Positions 44,458 to 52,280 of a DNA stretch of 64,000 nt are shown piece by piece. The notes beneath the pieces were generated by a model. The model ran no database searches. It was not told the DNA's origin and worked only from the letters and a program-made list of their open reading frames with translations. The stretch is from GCA-003244245 sp963823755 (GTDB lineage: Bacteria; Actinomycetota; Actinomycetes; Mycobacteriales; Pseudonocardiaceae), in contig CAWGMP010000028.1 of assembly GCA_963823755.1 (NCBI GenBank), positions 1-64,000 of the forward strand, given 5' to 3'. Position 1 is the first letter of the stretch; each line of letters begins with the position of its first letter. A program made the position numbers and the translations under genes.

Positions 44458-45063
44458 TCAGGCCTGTTCGCCGCGCTGCTGGATGAACCCGGCGTCGACG
44501 TGGCCGTGTTCACGCATGGCATCGATACGATCAACCCGGTCAGCCGCTGCCTGTTCCCCGCCAGTGGGGGTGCTGTCCGGTGCGCCGGCAGTGGGGTCCA
44601 GCGTCCGAACCGCGTGTACCTCGATGCGCTTGGGCTGGACTTCCTCCACCTTGGGTACCACCACCTGCAACACACCGTCTTCGGTCGATGCCTCGATGGC
44701 ATCGGCTTTCACATGCAGGGGCAGCGTGATCGAGCGACGGAACAGTCCGTAGCGGCGCTCCAGCACGTGGAACTGCTCGTCTGTTGAGTCCTGAGTCAGT
44801 GGCCGCTCGCCCTGGATCGTGAGCAAACCGTCCTGGAAGGCGATCTCCAGGTCCTCGACCTTGACGCCAGGCAGCTCGACGGTGAGAACGTAGGCGTTCT
44901 TGCGTTCGGAGATATCGACCGGCGGCGCCCAGGCTGGGGAACTGGTCACACCGGTGCCGGACTGCGGGGCCTCCTGACCGCGCGCCTGGGCAAGCAACCT
45001 GTACATCTGGTCCTGCGCGCCGCGCAGGTCATGGAAGGCATCCCAGCGCGTCATGATGGCCAT
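44458..45063 (-). CDS. Hsp20/alpha-crystallin family chaperone
   Basis: 201 residues. The N-terminal AFHDLRGAQDQMYRLLAQ is followed by the alpha-crystallin domain PPVDISERKNAYVLTVELPG, IAFQDGLLTIQGERPLTQDS and RRSITLPLHVKADAIEASTE, with the GVLQVVVPK edge strand that replaces the usual GVL motif. The C-terminal tail is unusually long and acidic, and the IxI motif is replaced by KRIEV. It holds unfolded proteins in solution during heat or oxidative stress. It is transcribed away from the tetR gene, with a palindrome between them. Confidence 0.92.
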   Translation of the reverse strand: MAIMTRWDAFHDLRGAQDQMYRLLAQARGQEAPQSGTGVTSSPAWAPPVDISERKNAYVLTVELPGVKVEDLEIAFQDGLLTIQGERPLTQDSTDEQFHVLERRYGLFRRSITLPLHVKADAIEASTEDGVLQVVVPKVEEVQPKRIEVHAVRTLDPTAGAPDSTPTGGEQAAADRVDRIDAMREHGHVDAGFIQQRGEQA

Positions 45064-45149
45064 CTCAAATTTCCCTTGTTCAGCTGTTCAGCGGCTCGGG
45101 ATGAACATAGGTCCGCACGCAGTGCGAAGGGCGTTCACTTGTCAAGCTG

Positions 45150-45175
45150 CTTTGTTCACGATAACGTGAACAAAG
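45150..45175. promoter_or_regulatory. Perfect 11-bp inverted repeat between hsp20 and tetR: probable TetR operator
   Basis: CTTTGTTCACG, spacer ATAA, CGTGAACAAAG. The repeat GTTCAC also occurs on both sides. It lies between the two divergent genes, nearest the tetR start, as expected for an autoregulated TetR operator that could also control hsp20. Confidence 0.75.
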
Positions 45176-45208
45176 TTCACTGTCAATGCTCGTCGAGGGG
45201 AGACGTCG

Positions 45209-45958
45209 GTGCGGGAGCAACAGACGGGCACGCCCAGAAGGCATCGCGCCGACGAGCCGCGCTCGCTGTGGTTCAACGCCGTGGAAACCGACGGGGAGGT
45301 CCGCCGCACACTCACCCGGGAGCGCATGGTGGCCGAGGCACTCACGCTGATCGCCCAGGAGGGTGTCGAGGCGCTGACCATGCGCACCCTGGGCACGCGT
45401 CTCGGGGTGGTGCCCGGCGCGCTCTACCGCCACGTGCGTAGTAAGGAGCAGCTCCAGGACCTGGTCGTGGACGGCGTGCTCGCCGAGGTCGACTGTGACG
45501 TCAACCGCGCACTGCCGTGGACCGAGCAGATCAAGGTGCTCGCTCATCGGCTGCGGAAGGTGCTCGAAAACCATCCTGGGGTCGCCGGTCTGTTGAAGAC
45601 TCGCGATCCCCTCGGGCCGCACTCCCTGGCCTTGGCCGAGGCTTTCCTGCTGCCGCTGCACACCGCCGGGTGTCCCCACCACGAAGCAGGCCTCGCGTTC
45701 TTCCTCATCCTCGACTACACCATCGGGTTTGAGGTCAGCAGTCCCCGCACCTCCGTCAACGAACAACGTGTCCAGGACACGGCGACCAGAAAACGCCTCC
45801 ACGAGTTCTTCCGGTCGCTTCCCGGCGACCGCTTCCCCACCCTGATCGCCCTCGGCGAGCACGTCTGGCTCGACAACCGCGACGAGCGATTCACCGCCGG
45901 CATCAACGCGCTCGTCGACGGGCTGGAACGGGCCCGACTCCCGCTACCACCCAGCTGA
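45209..45958 (+). CDS. TetR-family transcriptional regulator
   Basis: 249 residues from a GTG, with the HTH RERMVAEALTLIAQEGVEAL and RTLGTRLGVVPGALYRHVRS. The C-terminal domain is of the tetracycline-repressor type (VLENHPGVAGLLKTRDPLGP and LEAGLAFFLILDYTIGFEV-like). The N-terminal tail of about 35 residues (ending DGEVRRTL) is longer than usual. It is divergent from hsp20 and probably binds the palindrome at 45150. The ligand is unknown. Confidence 0.9.
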   Translation: MREQQTGTPRRHRADEPRSLWFNAVETDGEVRRTLTRERMVAEALTLIAQEGVEALTMRTLGTRLGVVPGALYRHVRSKEQLQDLVVDGVLAEVDCDVNRALPWTEQIKVLAHRLRKVLENHPGVAGLLKTRDPLGPHSLALAEAFLLPLHTAGCPHHEAGLAFFLILDYTIGFEVSSPRTSVNEQRVQDTATRKRLHEFFRSLPGDRFPTLIALGEHVWLDNRDERFTAGINALVDGLERARLPLPPS

Positions 45959-46488
45959 CCGGCACCCCCCTACGCCTCACGACCAGCCGCCGGCACGCTT
46001 GCCGGCCGTCGTGGAATGGCCTCGGACACACCGATGCGGACGCCGCCTCGAGGTGCTGGGGCGACGTCCGAGCCGCACGGGTGATCGGGTTACCAAGCGT
46101 GCACAATGCGCCACGTTGATCGGTCTCGGCGTCGGCACACAAGGATCGCATGGTGACGCAGACCCGCGGCGCTGAGCCTTATCGCGGCGTGCTCGGCGTG
46201 GGTTCCCGGTGCTGCTCGTGCTGGGAACGTCAGCCGGGAGGACGGACCTTCTCTGCTGATCCGACCTTGGCCTGTCGACGTTCTCTGACCACAGTTCTAC
46301 TCTGCAATCCTGCCCGCAACAAGGGCAGCGAGCGATCGGCCCGCATCCCGCCGATGAGGCGAAATCGGAGTATGGTGCAACTACTAATGATATTTCGAGC
46401 GTCCACGTTCACCTGGGCGCCGTCCTCAGCGCACAGCGGTTTCGGAATTCAACTGACCTGGGTGACCAGGTCTGGAAGTGAACCTCTC
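45959..46488. other. Intergenic, nothing recognised
   Basis: No supported gene or RNA. The frame extending upstream of the SPFH gene lacks a ribosome binding site and codon bias. A promoter for the SPFH gene is expected here but no clear -10/-35 pair stands out. Confidence 0.4.
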
Positions 46489-47391
46489 ATGAACCTCATC
46501 GTCGTCCTCATCTTTACCGCTATTGTCCTTCTTCTGCTGGTGGGGAGCAGCGCCCGGATGGTGCAGCAGTACGAACAAGGAATCGTCTTCCGGTTCGGCC
46601 GGCTCCTACCCGGTAACCGCGGGCCCGGCCTGGCCTTCATCGTGCCGCTCGCGGACCGGATGGTGAAGGTCAGCATGCAGACCATGGTGCTCAGCGTTCC
46701 CGCGCAGGGCGCGATCACCCGCGACAACGTGACGCTCACCGTGGACGCGGTGGTCTACTTCGCGGTGATCGACCCGGTCAAAGCCGTCGTCAACGTGCGC
46801 AATTACCAGAACGCGGTGTCCCAGGTCGCCCAGACCTCACTGCGTTCGGTGATCGGCCGCGCCGACCTGGACACCCTGCTGTCGGACCGGGAGCAGATCA
46901 ACGCCGAGCTCAAGGCGGTCATCGACGGACCGACCGAGGAGCCGTGGGGCCTGCACATCGAACGGGTCGAGGTCAAGGACATCTCACTGCCCGAATCGAT
47001 GAAGCGCTCGATGTCACGCCAAGCCGAAGCCGAACGCGAACGCCGCGCCCGGGTGATCGCCGCCGACGGTGAGTTCCAAGCCTCCGCCCGGCTCGCCGAC
47101 GCCGCCCAGGCGATGGCCGCCACCCCCGGCGCCCTGCAACTGAGACTGCTGCAGACCGTTGTCGACGTCGCCGCCGAGAAGAACAGCACCCTCGTGATGC
47201 CCTTCCCCGTCGAACTGCTCCGGTTCTTCGACCGCGCCACCGGCAGCGCCGCCCCCGCCGCTGAGGAGGTCCCCGCCGCCCCGGCAACCGCCACCGCACC
47301 CACCGCACCCACTACGGCACCGCTCACCGCCGGGATCGTCGTGCCCGACTCATCGGCCGCCCTCAGCCAGTCCAACGGCGACCGCTCCTGA
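46489..47391 (+). CDS. SPFH/Band 7 (slipin-like) membrane protein
   Basis: The ATG at 46489 opens a signal-anchor helix (IVVLIFTAIVLLLLVGSSA). The Band 7 domain has QQYEQGIVFRFGRLLPGNRG, PGLAFIVPLADRMVKVSMQT and LSVPAQGAITRDNVTLTVDA, then a coiled-coil with KDISLPESMKRSMSRQAEAE. The C-terminal 50 residues are Ala/Pro/Thr-rich and disordered. The 301-residue length fits slipins. SPFH proteins scaffold membrane microdomains; a partner NfeD gene is not present here. The hibernation factor gene follows 44 bases on. Confidence 0.9.
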   Translation: MNLIVVLIFTAIVLLLLVGSSARMVQQYEQGIVFRFGRLLPGNRGPGLAFIVPLADRMVKVSMQTMVLSVPAQGAITRDNVTLTVDAVVYFAVIDPVKAVVNVRNYQNAVSQVAQTSLRSVIGRADLDTLLSDREQINAELKAVIDGPTEEPWGLHIERVEVKDISLPESMKRSMSRQAEAERERRARVIAADGEFQASARLADAAQAMAATPGALQLRLLQTVVDVAAEKNSTLVMPFPVELLRFFDRATGSAAPAAEEVPAAPATATAPTAPTTAPLTAGIVVPDSSAALSQSNGDRS

Positions 47392-47435
47392 ACAGACGAC
47401 CAGCTGATGTGTGTGACCTCAGAAGATCGGTATCC

Positions 47436-47864
47436 ATGAAATCGGGAACACCCAACCACGTCAGAGAGGCCGAAGTGGACATCGTCATGACGGGCCGCAA
47501 CGTCGATGTGCCCGACCACTACCGGGTACACGTCACCAACAAACTGGCCCGCCTCGAACGGTACGACAGCCACGTCATTCGTTACGACGTCGAACTGGAT
47601 CACGAGAACAACCCCCGCCAGTCCAAGGCATGCCAGCGAGTCGAGATCACGGGCACGGGCAAGGGCCCGACCGTGCGCGCCGAAGCCTGTGGGCCTGACT
47701 TCTACACCGCGCTCGACGCCGTGATCGGCAAGCTGGAAGCGCGACTGCGGCGCAGCCACGACCGCCGGGTGCACCAACGTGGAGGGCACGACCATACGGC
47801 TCATGTGACGCTTGCGGGGAGGTGCACACCGGACCTGCTCACCGCAGCCTGCGACAGCACATAA
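47436..47864 (+). CDS. Ribosome hibernation promoting factor, short or C-terminally truncated
   Basis: 142 residues from the ATG at 47436. The N-terminal HPF/RaiA domain is VDIVMTGRNVDVPDHYRVHV, NKLARLERYDSHVIRYDVEL and KGPTVRAEACGPDFYTALDA, which binds the 30S decoding site. Long-form HPF has a second, dimerising domain after a linker. Here the sequence turns into RCTPDLLTAACDST and stops, so the protein is of short form or has lost the dimerising domain. Ribosome inactivation without 100S formation would follow if expressed. Confidence 0.85.
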   Translation: MKSGTPNHVREAEVDIVMTGRNVDVPDHYRVHVTNKLARLERYDSHVIRYDVELDHENNPRQSKACQRVEITGTGKGPTVRAEACGPDFYTALDAVIGKLEARLRRSHDRRVHQRGGHDHTAHVTLAGRCTPDLLTAACDST

Positions 47865-47961
47865 GTCTCATTCATCTACTGTATAACGAGTCATTCTCGC
47901 ATTCGGCAGATGCTGGGAGATGCTGCCAACGGTGGTGTTCGTGGGCTGGCGTTACCTTGGG

Positions 47962-48705
47962 TCAGTGGGAGCCGGTCACTTGGTCGATCATCGCCAAGAA
48001 ACTCTGGGAATTGAGGCTGGCGCGCGTGGCGCCCACGCCGTCGAGCACGTCGAGTTCGGCGAACTGCGCGATGTTCTCCTTGTTCACCGATCCGCCGTAG
48101 ATGACTTCCGGGTCGCTCGCCCCGAACCGGCGCAACAGGTCCTTGATGCCTGTGACGATCTTCCGGACGTACTGGGCGTCGGCCGCATGGTCGGCGCCGA
48201 TGGCCCAGGCGGGTTCGTAGACGACGAGCAGGGGCTGCCGGCTGAGGTCGATGCCGGAGATCCCCTGGCTCAACTGGTGCTCGGTCAGCGAGCGGGCACC
48301 GGCTCCGGGCTCGTCTTCCCCGACGAAGAGGATGGGTGTGAGGCCCGCTTCAGCGGCCGCCGTCACCTTGTCGGCGATCTGCTCGTCGGACTCGCAGGCG
48401 GTTCGCCGCTCGCTGTGCCCGATCAACACGTACTGTGCCAGGCCGGTGAGCATCACGGGTGAGATCTCCCCGGTATAGGGGCCCTCCTTTTCCCAGTGGC
48501 AGTTCTGTGCGCCCAGGTGCACCCACCGCTCGTCGACGATGGCCCGCAAGGGCACCAACGACACAAACGGAGGGCAGACGATAACGCTGGGCAGCTGCTG
48601 CCCTGGACCGGCCCGCTCCCGCAAGCCCTCCTGTATCGCCTGGATGAGGGCGACCGCCTGGTCGACGGTGGTGTGCATCTTCCAGTTGGCGAGCAGGTAC
48701 TTCAT
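47962..48705 (-). CDS. tpiA: Triosephosphate isomerase (TpiA-like)
   Basis: 247 residues from the ATG at 48705. The three catalytic residues are present: Lys9 in ANWKMH, His97 in LIGHSERR and Glu164 in VVYEPAWAIG. The phosphate-binding loop is GGSVNKEN. It interconverts dihydroxyacetone phosphate and glyceraldehyde 3-phosphate. It lies in a two-gene unit downstream of a sugar-type dehydrogenase rather than with gapA/pgk, so it may be a second copy serving a sugar-catabolic route, possibly acting on an erythrulose phosphate. Confidence 0.88.
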   Translation of the reverse strand: MKYLLANWKMHTTVDQAVALIQAIQEGLRERAGPGQQLPSVIVCPPFVSLVPLRAIVDERWVHLGAQNCHWEKEGPYTGEISPVMLTGLAQYVLIGHSERRTACESDEQIADKVTAAAEAGLTPILFVGEDEPGAGARSLTEHQLSQGISGIDLSRQPLLVVYEPAWAIGADHAADAQYVRKIVTGIKDLLRRFGASDPEVIYGGSVNKENIAQFAELDVLDGVGATRASLNSQSFLAMIDQVTGSH

Positions 48706-48760
48706 GGTCGTTTTGCCCGTCCATGGTCGGGGACCGCCGTTCGCCCGTGCCCGCACGCCG

Positions 48761-49804
48761 TCAGGACACGGTGACGGGCTTGGGCGCTACCCAGCGGCGT
48801 TCGACGTCGGCCGTGCGAACGGCGTCGAAGATCGCCTGCACGCGCAGTCCCTCCTGCAGCGATGGCTCGGGCGCAGCGCCCTTACGGATCGCCGCCCAGA
48901 AGTTCTGGGCCACGCGCTTGAACGCCTCGACCGAGCTTGCGTCGAGCGGACCCTCGCTCTGGAGCTCCTCACCGGCGCGCCCCCACCAGACCCGCCGATC
49001 GCTGTCGAGCCGCACGGTCCCCTCGTCGCCGTGGATCTCGATGACATCGCCGCGCCCGTGCCGTGCGGTGGACACGAGGGTCACCACCCCGAGCCCCCCA
49101 CCACGGAACCGCAGCAGCAGCGCGTAGGTGTCCTCGGCAGTCACAGCCCGCAGCTCGCTGTCATCGGCTCTGCGGACGGGCACGCCGACCTCGGTGGCGG
49201 CGGCCACGGCGTCAACGTCGGGAAATATCCCCAGCAAAAGGTCGAGGTCGTGCACGCCGTAGCCCTGGAGCCGTCCGCCCCCTAGCCGGTCGTCGTGCAC
49301 CCAGGTGTAGGGACGTGAGTCGGGGTCGGCGTGGTCGGACTGGACCAGCGAGACCGACGCCATTCGTGGTCGCCCCACGATCTCACGCGCACGCTCCATG
49401 ACCCGCCTACGGGTTTCCTTCATCCGCAGCTCGTAGTCGACCACGCCGACCACGCCGGCCGACCGGATGGCCGCCACCATGCGACGAGCACCGTCGAGAT
49501 TGCCGGCCAGGGGCTTTTCGCACAGCACGTGCAGTCCTCGCTCGGCGGCGGCGACAACGCACTGTTCATGCGTCGCCACGGGGGTGGCGACGTGCACCGC
49601 CTCCAGCCCTGGCACCGACAGCAGCTCGTCGAAATCGGCGGTACCGAGCCCCACACCGGCCTCCTCGGCCAGCTCCCGGGCCCGCTCGGGCCGCCGCGAC
49701 CACACGGCCACCGGCTCGAACTCCTCCAGCTCAGCGTAGACGGGTAGGGCGACCTTCCTCCCGTAACCACCGCCGGCAATGGCGATCTTGATCGGCTTGT
49801 CCAC
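48761..49804 (-). CDS. Gfo/Idh/MocA family oxidoreductase
   Basis: 347 residues. The NAD(P)-binding fold is KIAIAGGGYGRKVALPVYAE with the unusual GGGYG in place of the common GxGxxG, and AVHVATPVATHEQCVVAAAE; the family signature is LCEKPLAGN. The C-terminal beta-sheet domain includes GRLQGYGVHDLDLLLGIF, whose His is the usual catalytic position. Members oxidise sugars, inositols or related polyols. It precedes tpiA on the same strand with 55 bases between, so both are probably expressed together. Confidence 0.9.
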   Translation of the reverse strand: MDKPIKIAIAGGGYGRKVALPVYAELEEFEPVAVWSRRPERARELAEEAGVGLGTADFDELLSVPGLEAVHVATPVATHEQCVVAAAERGLHVLCEKPLAGNLDGARRMVAAIRSAGVVGVVDYELRMKETRRRVMERAREIVGRPRMASVSLVQSDHADPDSRPYTWVHDDRLGGGRLQGYGVHDLDLLLGIFPDVDAVAAATEVGVPVRRADDSELRAVTAEDTYALLLRFRGGGLGVVTLVSTARHGRGDVIEIHGDEGTVRLDSDRRVWWGRAGEELQSEGPLDASSVEAFKRVAQNFWAAIRKGAAPEPSLQEGLRVQAIFDAVRTADVERRWVAPKPVTVS

Positions 49805-49852
49805 GGGGCCCTCCAGCCAAGGAACTTACCGCAAAGCGCAACCGGCTGACCG

Positions 49853-49968
49853 GAGCTGATCGCCGCAGCCACCGATCCGACTCTCACCGACCACGCTGAA
49901 GCTGTCGCGGACTACCCACCCGCGGCCGGCTGCGACTCATGTGATCACGCTGGCGACTTCGACCGGGC
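49853..49968 (+). pseudogene. Remnant of a pRiA4b ORF-3-type gene
   Basis: The plus strand reads ELIAAATDPTLTDHAEAVAD, matching ELIAATTDPTHTDHADAVVE of the pseudogene at 16063-17607 in its Cys-turn region at 16688-16750. DNA identity is high over about 60 bp. The rest of the gene is absent; the remnant runs into the 3' end of ethR. Confidence 0.75.
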
Positions 49969-49971
49969 CTG

Positions 49972-50625
49972 TCAGGGTGTGGTCGTCTGGTAGATGCTGT
50001 TGAGCCAGATGTTGAGTAGCACGTCGACGACGTGGGATTCGGCGACGGCGGGTCCGTCGTGGGAGAAGGTTGCATACAGCACCCGCTCGTTCATCGAGTT
50101 GAGTGCGACCGCCAGGTCTCGGGCGGGCAGCCCGGTGGGCGCGGCGTCCCGTTCGCGCTCAGCCTCGATGGCGGTGGCGGTGCAGTGCACCCATCCTTCC
50201 ATCACAGTGGCCCACAACTGGCGTACCTCGGCATTCGTGCCGCGCAGTTGTGCGCAGGCGAGGGTGACCGCTCGATGCGACCGGAAGGCCTCGTAGAAGG
50301 CGTTGATGGCCTCCCACCACCGCGCCCGCGGGTCTTCGGCGAGATGGTCGAGCACGTCACCGGCGGCTGTCTGTCCCTGTTCGACGACGCGGTCGAGCAG
50401 CGCAAGCAAGACCGCGTCCTTCGACGCGAAGTAGAAGTAGAACGTGGGCCGGGAGATGCCCGCCCCACGGGCGAGGTCGTCGATGGAGATCTCGCTGAGC
50501 GTCCGATCCTCCAGCAGCCGCTCAGCTGTGGCGAGGATCGCCGTCTGCCGGTCGTCGCCGGATGGCCGGGGTGTGCGCCGGCCTCTGGATGTCCCGGTGT
50601 GCTCGACGGTGCGGGGCCGACTCAT
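49972..50625 (-). CDS. ethR: EthR-type TetR repressor
   Basis: 217 residues with close similarity to mycobacterial EthR throughout: RGRRTPRPSGDDRQTAILAT, LARGAGISRPTFYFYFASKD and VALNSMNERVLYATFSHDGP. In mycobacteria EthR represses the monooxygenase gene ethA and is the target of ethionamide boosters. It lies divergent from the ethA-like gene at 50780, with a palindrome between them. No lesions are seen. Confidence 0.94.
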   Translation of the reverse strand: MSRPRTVEHTGTSRGRRTPRPSGDDRQTAILATAERLLEDRTLSEISIDDLARGAGISRPTFYFYFASKDAVLLALLDRVVEQGQTAAGDVLDHLAEDPRARWWEAINAFYEAFRSHRAVTLACAQLRGTNAEVRQLWATVMEGWVHCTATAIEAERERDAAPTGLPARDLAVALNSMNERVLYATFSHDGPAVAESHVVDVLLNIWLNSIYQTTTP

Positions 50626-50645
50626 GGCTCGGTATTCTACACACC

Positions 50646-50680
50646 GTCGATTAACTCAACATATTGTTGACCAAATCGAC
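50646..50680. promoter_or_regulatory. 35-bp palindrome in the ethR-ethA intergenic region: probable EthR operator
   Basis: Outer arms are GTCGATT and AATCGAC (7 of 7), and inner arms are CTCAACA and TGTTGAC-like with 6 paired bases. In all, 13 of 17 symmetric positions pair about the central A at 50663. It lies in the 154 bases between the divergent ethR and ethA starts, where EthR multimers bind in mycobacteria. Confidence 0.8.
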
Positions 50681-50779
50681 GCGACGTCGATACTCTCGTG
50701 GCTTGACGATGCGGTCACGTTGGCGGTGGGACGGCTGGAGTCGGCTTGTGCGGTTCACGGCGTGAGGTGGGGTGAAGTG

Positions 50780-52270
50780 ATGCGGCTCGACCACGTCGAT
50801 GTGCTCATCGTCGGTGCTGGTCTGTCCGGGATCGGCGCCGCCTGCCAGGTGCGGCGGCGGTGCCCGGGCAAGACCTTCGCGATCCTGGAGGGCCGCGGGA
50901 CGATCGGTGGCACCTGGGATCTGTTCCGCTATCCAGGTGTCCGCTCGGACTCGGACATGTTCACGCTCGGCTACTCGTTTCGCCCGTGGACGGATCCGAA
51001 GGCCATCGCCGACGGGGACTCGATCTGCCGGTATATCCGGGAGACCGCGTGCGAGCACGGCGTGGATGAGCACATCCGCTTCCATCACCGGGTCATCCGG
51101 GCCGAGTGGTCGAGCGAGCACGCCCGCTGGACCGTCGAGGCACAGCGGACCGACGCCGGCGAGTCGGTGATGCTGACGTGCAGCTTTCTGTTCGTCTGCT
51201 CCGGCTACTACCGCTACGACGAGGGCTACACTCCGCAGTTCGCGGGCACTGACCGCTTCACCGGGCGGATCGTGCACCCCCAGCAGTGGCCCGACGACCT
51301 CGACTACACCGGCAAGCGGGTGGTCGTCATCGGTAGCGGCGCGACCGCGGTGACCCTCGTCCCGGCGATGACCGACAAGGCCGCGCACGTGACGATGCTG
51401 CAGCGCTCACCCAGCTACGTACTGTCGCTGCCGGCGACAGACGCTGTCGTCGACTCACTGCGCCGCTGGCTGCCACCGGCAGTGGCGTACCCCCTCGCCC
51501 GGTGGAAGAACGCCCTGCTCGCCCTGCTCGCCTTCCAGCTCAGCCGCCGCGCCCCTGGCATGACGAAGGCACTGCTCCGTAAGGGCGCGACGGCGCGGCT
51601 GCCCAAAGGCTACGACGTCGACACTCACTTCAATCCGCGGTACGACCCCTGGGACCAGCGGCTGTGTCTGGTGCCGGATGGCGACCTGTTCGCGGTGATC
51701 CGCAACGGCCGCGCGTCGATGGTCACCGACCACGTCGAGACGTTCACCGAGCACGGGATCCGGCTGGCTTCCGGGGCGGAGCTGGAGGCCGACATCGTGG
51801 TCACCGCCACCGGCCTGAACGTCCTGGCGATCGGTGGCATGACGTTGAACGTCGACGGCGCCGACATCGACCTCAGTCGCACCGTGGCCTACAAGGGCAT
51901 GATGCTCTCCGGCGTGCCCAACTTCGCGCTCACGCTCGGTTACAGCAATGCGTCGTGGACGCTCAAGGGTGATCTGGTCAGCGAATACGTCTGCCGGCTG
52001 CTCAACCACATGGACCAGCGTGGCTATCAGATGTGCACACCAGTGGCGCCGGACACGCCGCAGCGGGAGCCGATCATCGATCTGCAGTCGGGCTACGTGC
52101 TGCGCAGCGTGGCCGTGCTGCCGAAGCAGGGGCCCGCTGCCCCGTGGCGGCTGCACCAGAACTATCCGCGGGACGTGTTGCTGATGCGGCACGGTTCGCT
52201 GGAGGACGAAGGTGTGCGGTTCACCCGCGCGCCGGCAGCGGTGCGCGCTGCGGACACCTCGGTCATCTGA
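50780..52270 (+). CDS. ethA: EthA-type Baeyer-Villiger monooxygenase
   Basis: 496 residues from the ATG at 50780. The FAD Rossmann motif is VLIVGAGLSGIGAACQ, the BVMO fingerprint FxGxxxHxxxWP is FTGRIVHPQQWP, and the second nucleotide fold is VVVIGSGATAVTLVP. The flanking GGTWDLFRYPGVRSDSDMFT and WTLKGDLVSEYVCRLLNHMD are nearly those of mycobacterial EthA. EthA oxidises ketones to esters, and also thioamide prodrugs. Expression should be controlled by the divergent EthR. Confidence 0.94.
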   Translation: MRLDHVDVLIVGAGLSGIGAACQVRRRCPGKTFAILEGRGTIGGTWDLFRYPGVRSDSDMFTLGYSFRPWTDPKAIADGDSICRYIRETACEHGVDEHIRFHHRVIRAEWSSEHARWTVEAQRTDAGESVMLTCSFLFVCSGYYRYDEGYTPQFAGTDRFTGRIVHPQQWPDDLDYTGKRVVVIGSGATAVTLVPAMTDKAAHVTMLQRSPSYVLSLPATDAVVDSLRRWLPPAVAYPLARWKNALLALLAFQLSRRAPGMTKALLRKGATARLPKGYDVDTHFNPRYDPWDQRLCLVPDGDLFAVIRNGRASMVTDHVETFTEHGIRLASGAELEADIVVTATGLNVLAIGGMTLNVDGADIDLSRTVAYKGMMLSGVPNFALTLGYSNASWTLKGDLVSEYVCRLLNHMDQRGYQMCTPVAPDTPQREPIIDLQSGYVLRSVAVLPKQGPAAPWRLHQNYPRDVLLMRHGSLEDEGVRFTRAPAAVRAADTSVI

Positions 52271-52280
52271 CCTCCCGGCA

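Noticed and set aside
45959..46488. Long N-terminal extension of the SPFH gene (start at 46150)
   Set aside because: The extension lacks membrane or domain features, and the slipin-type signal anchor begins exactly at the ATG at 46489.
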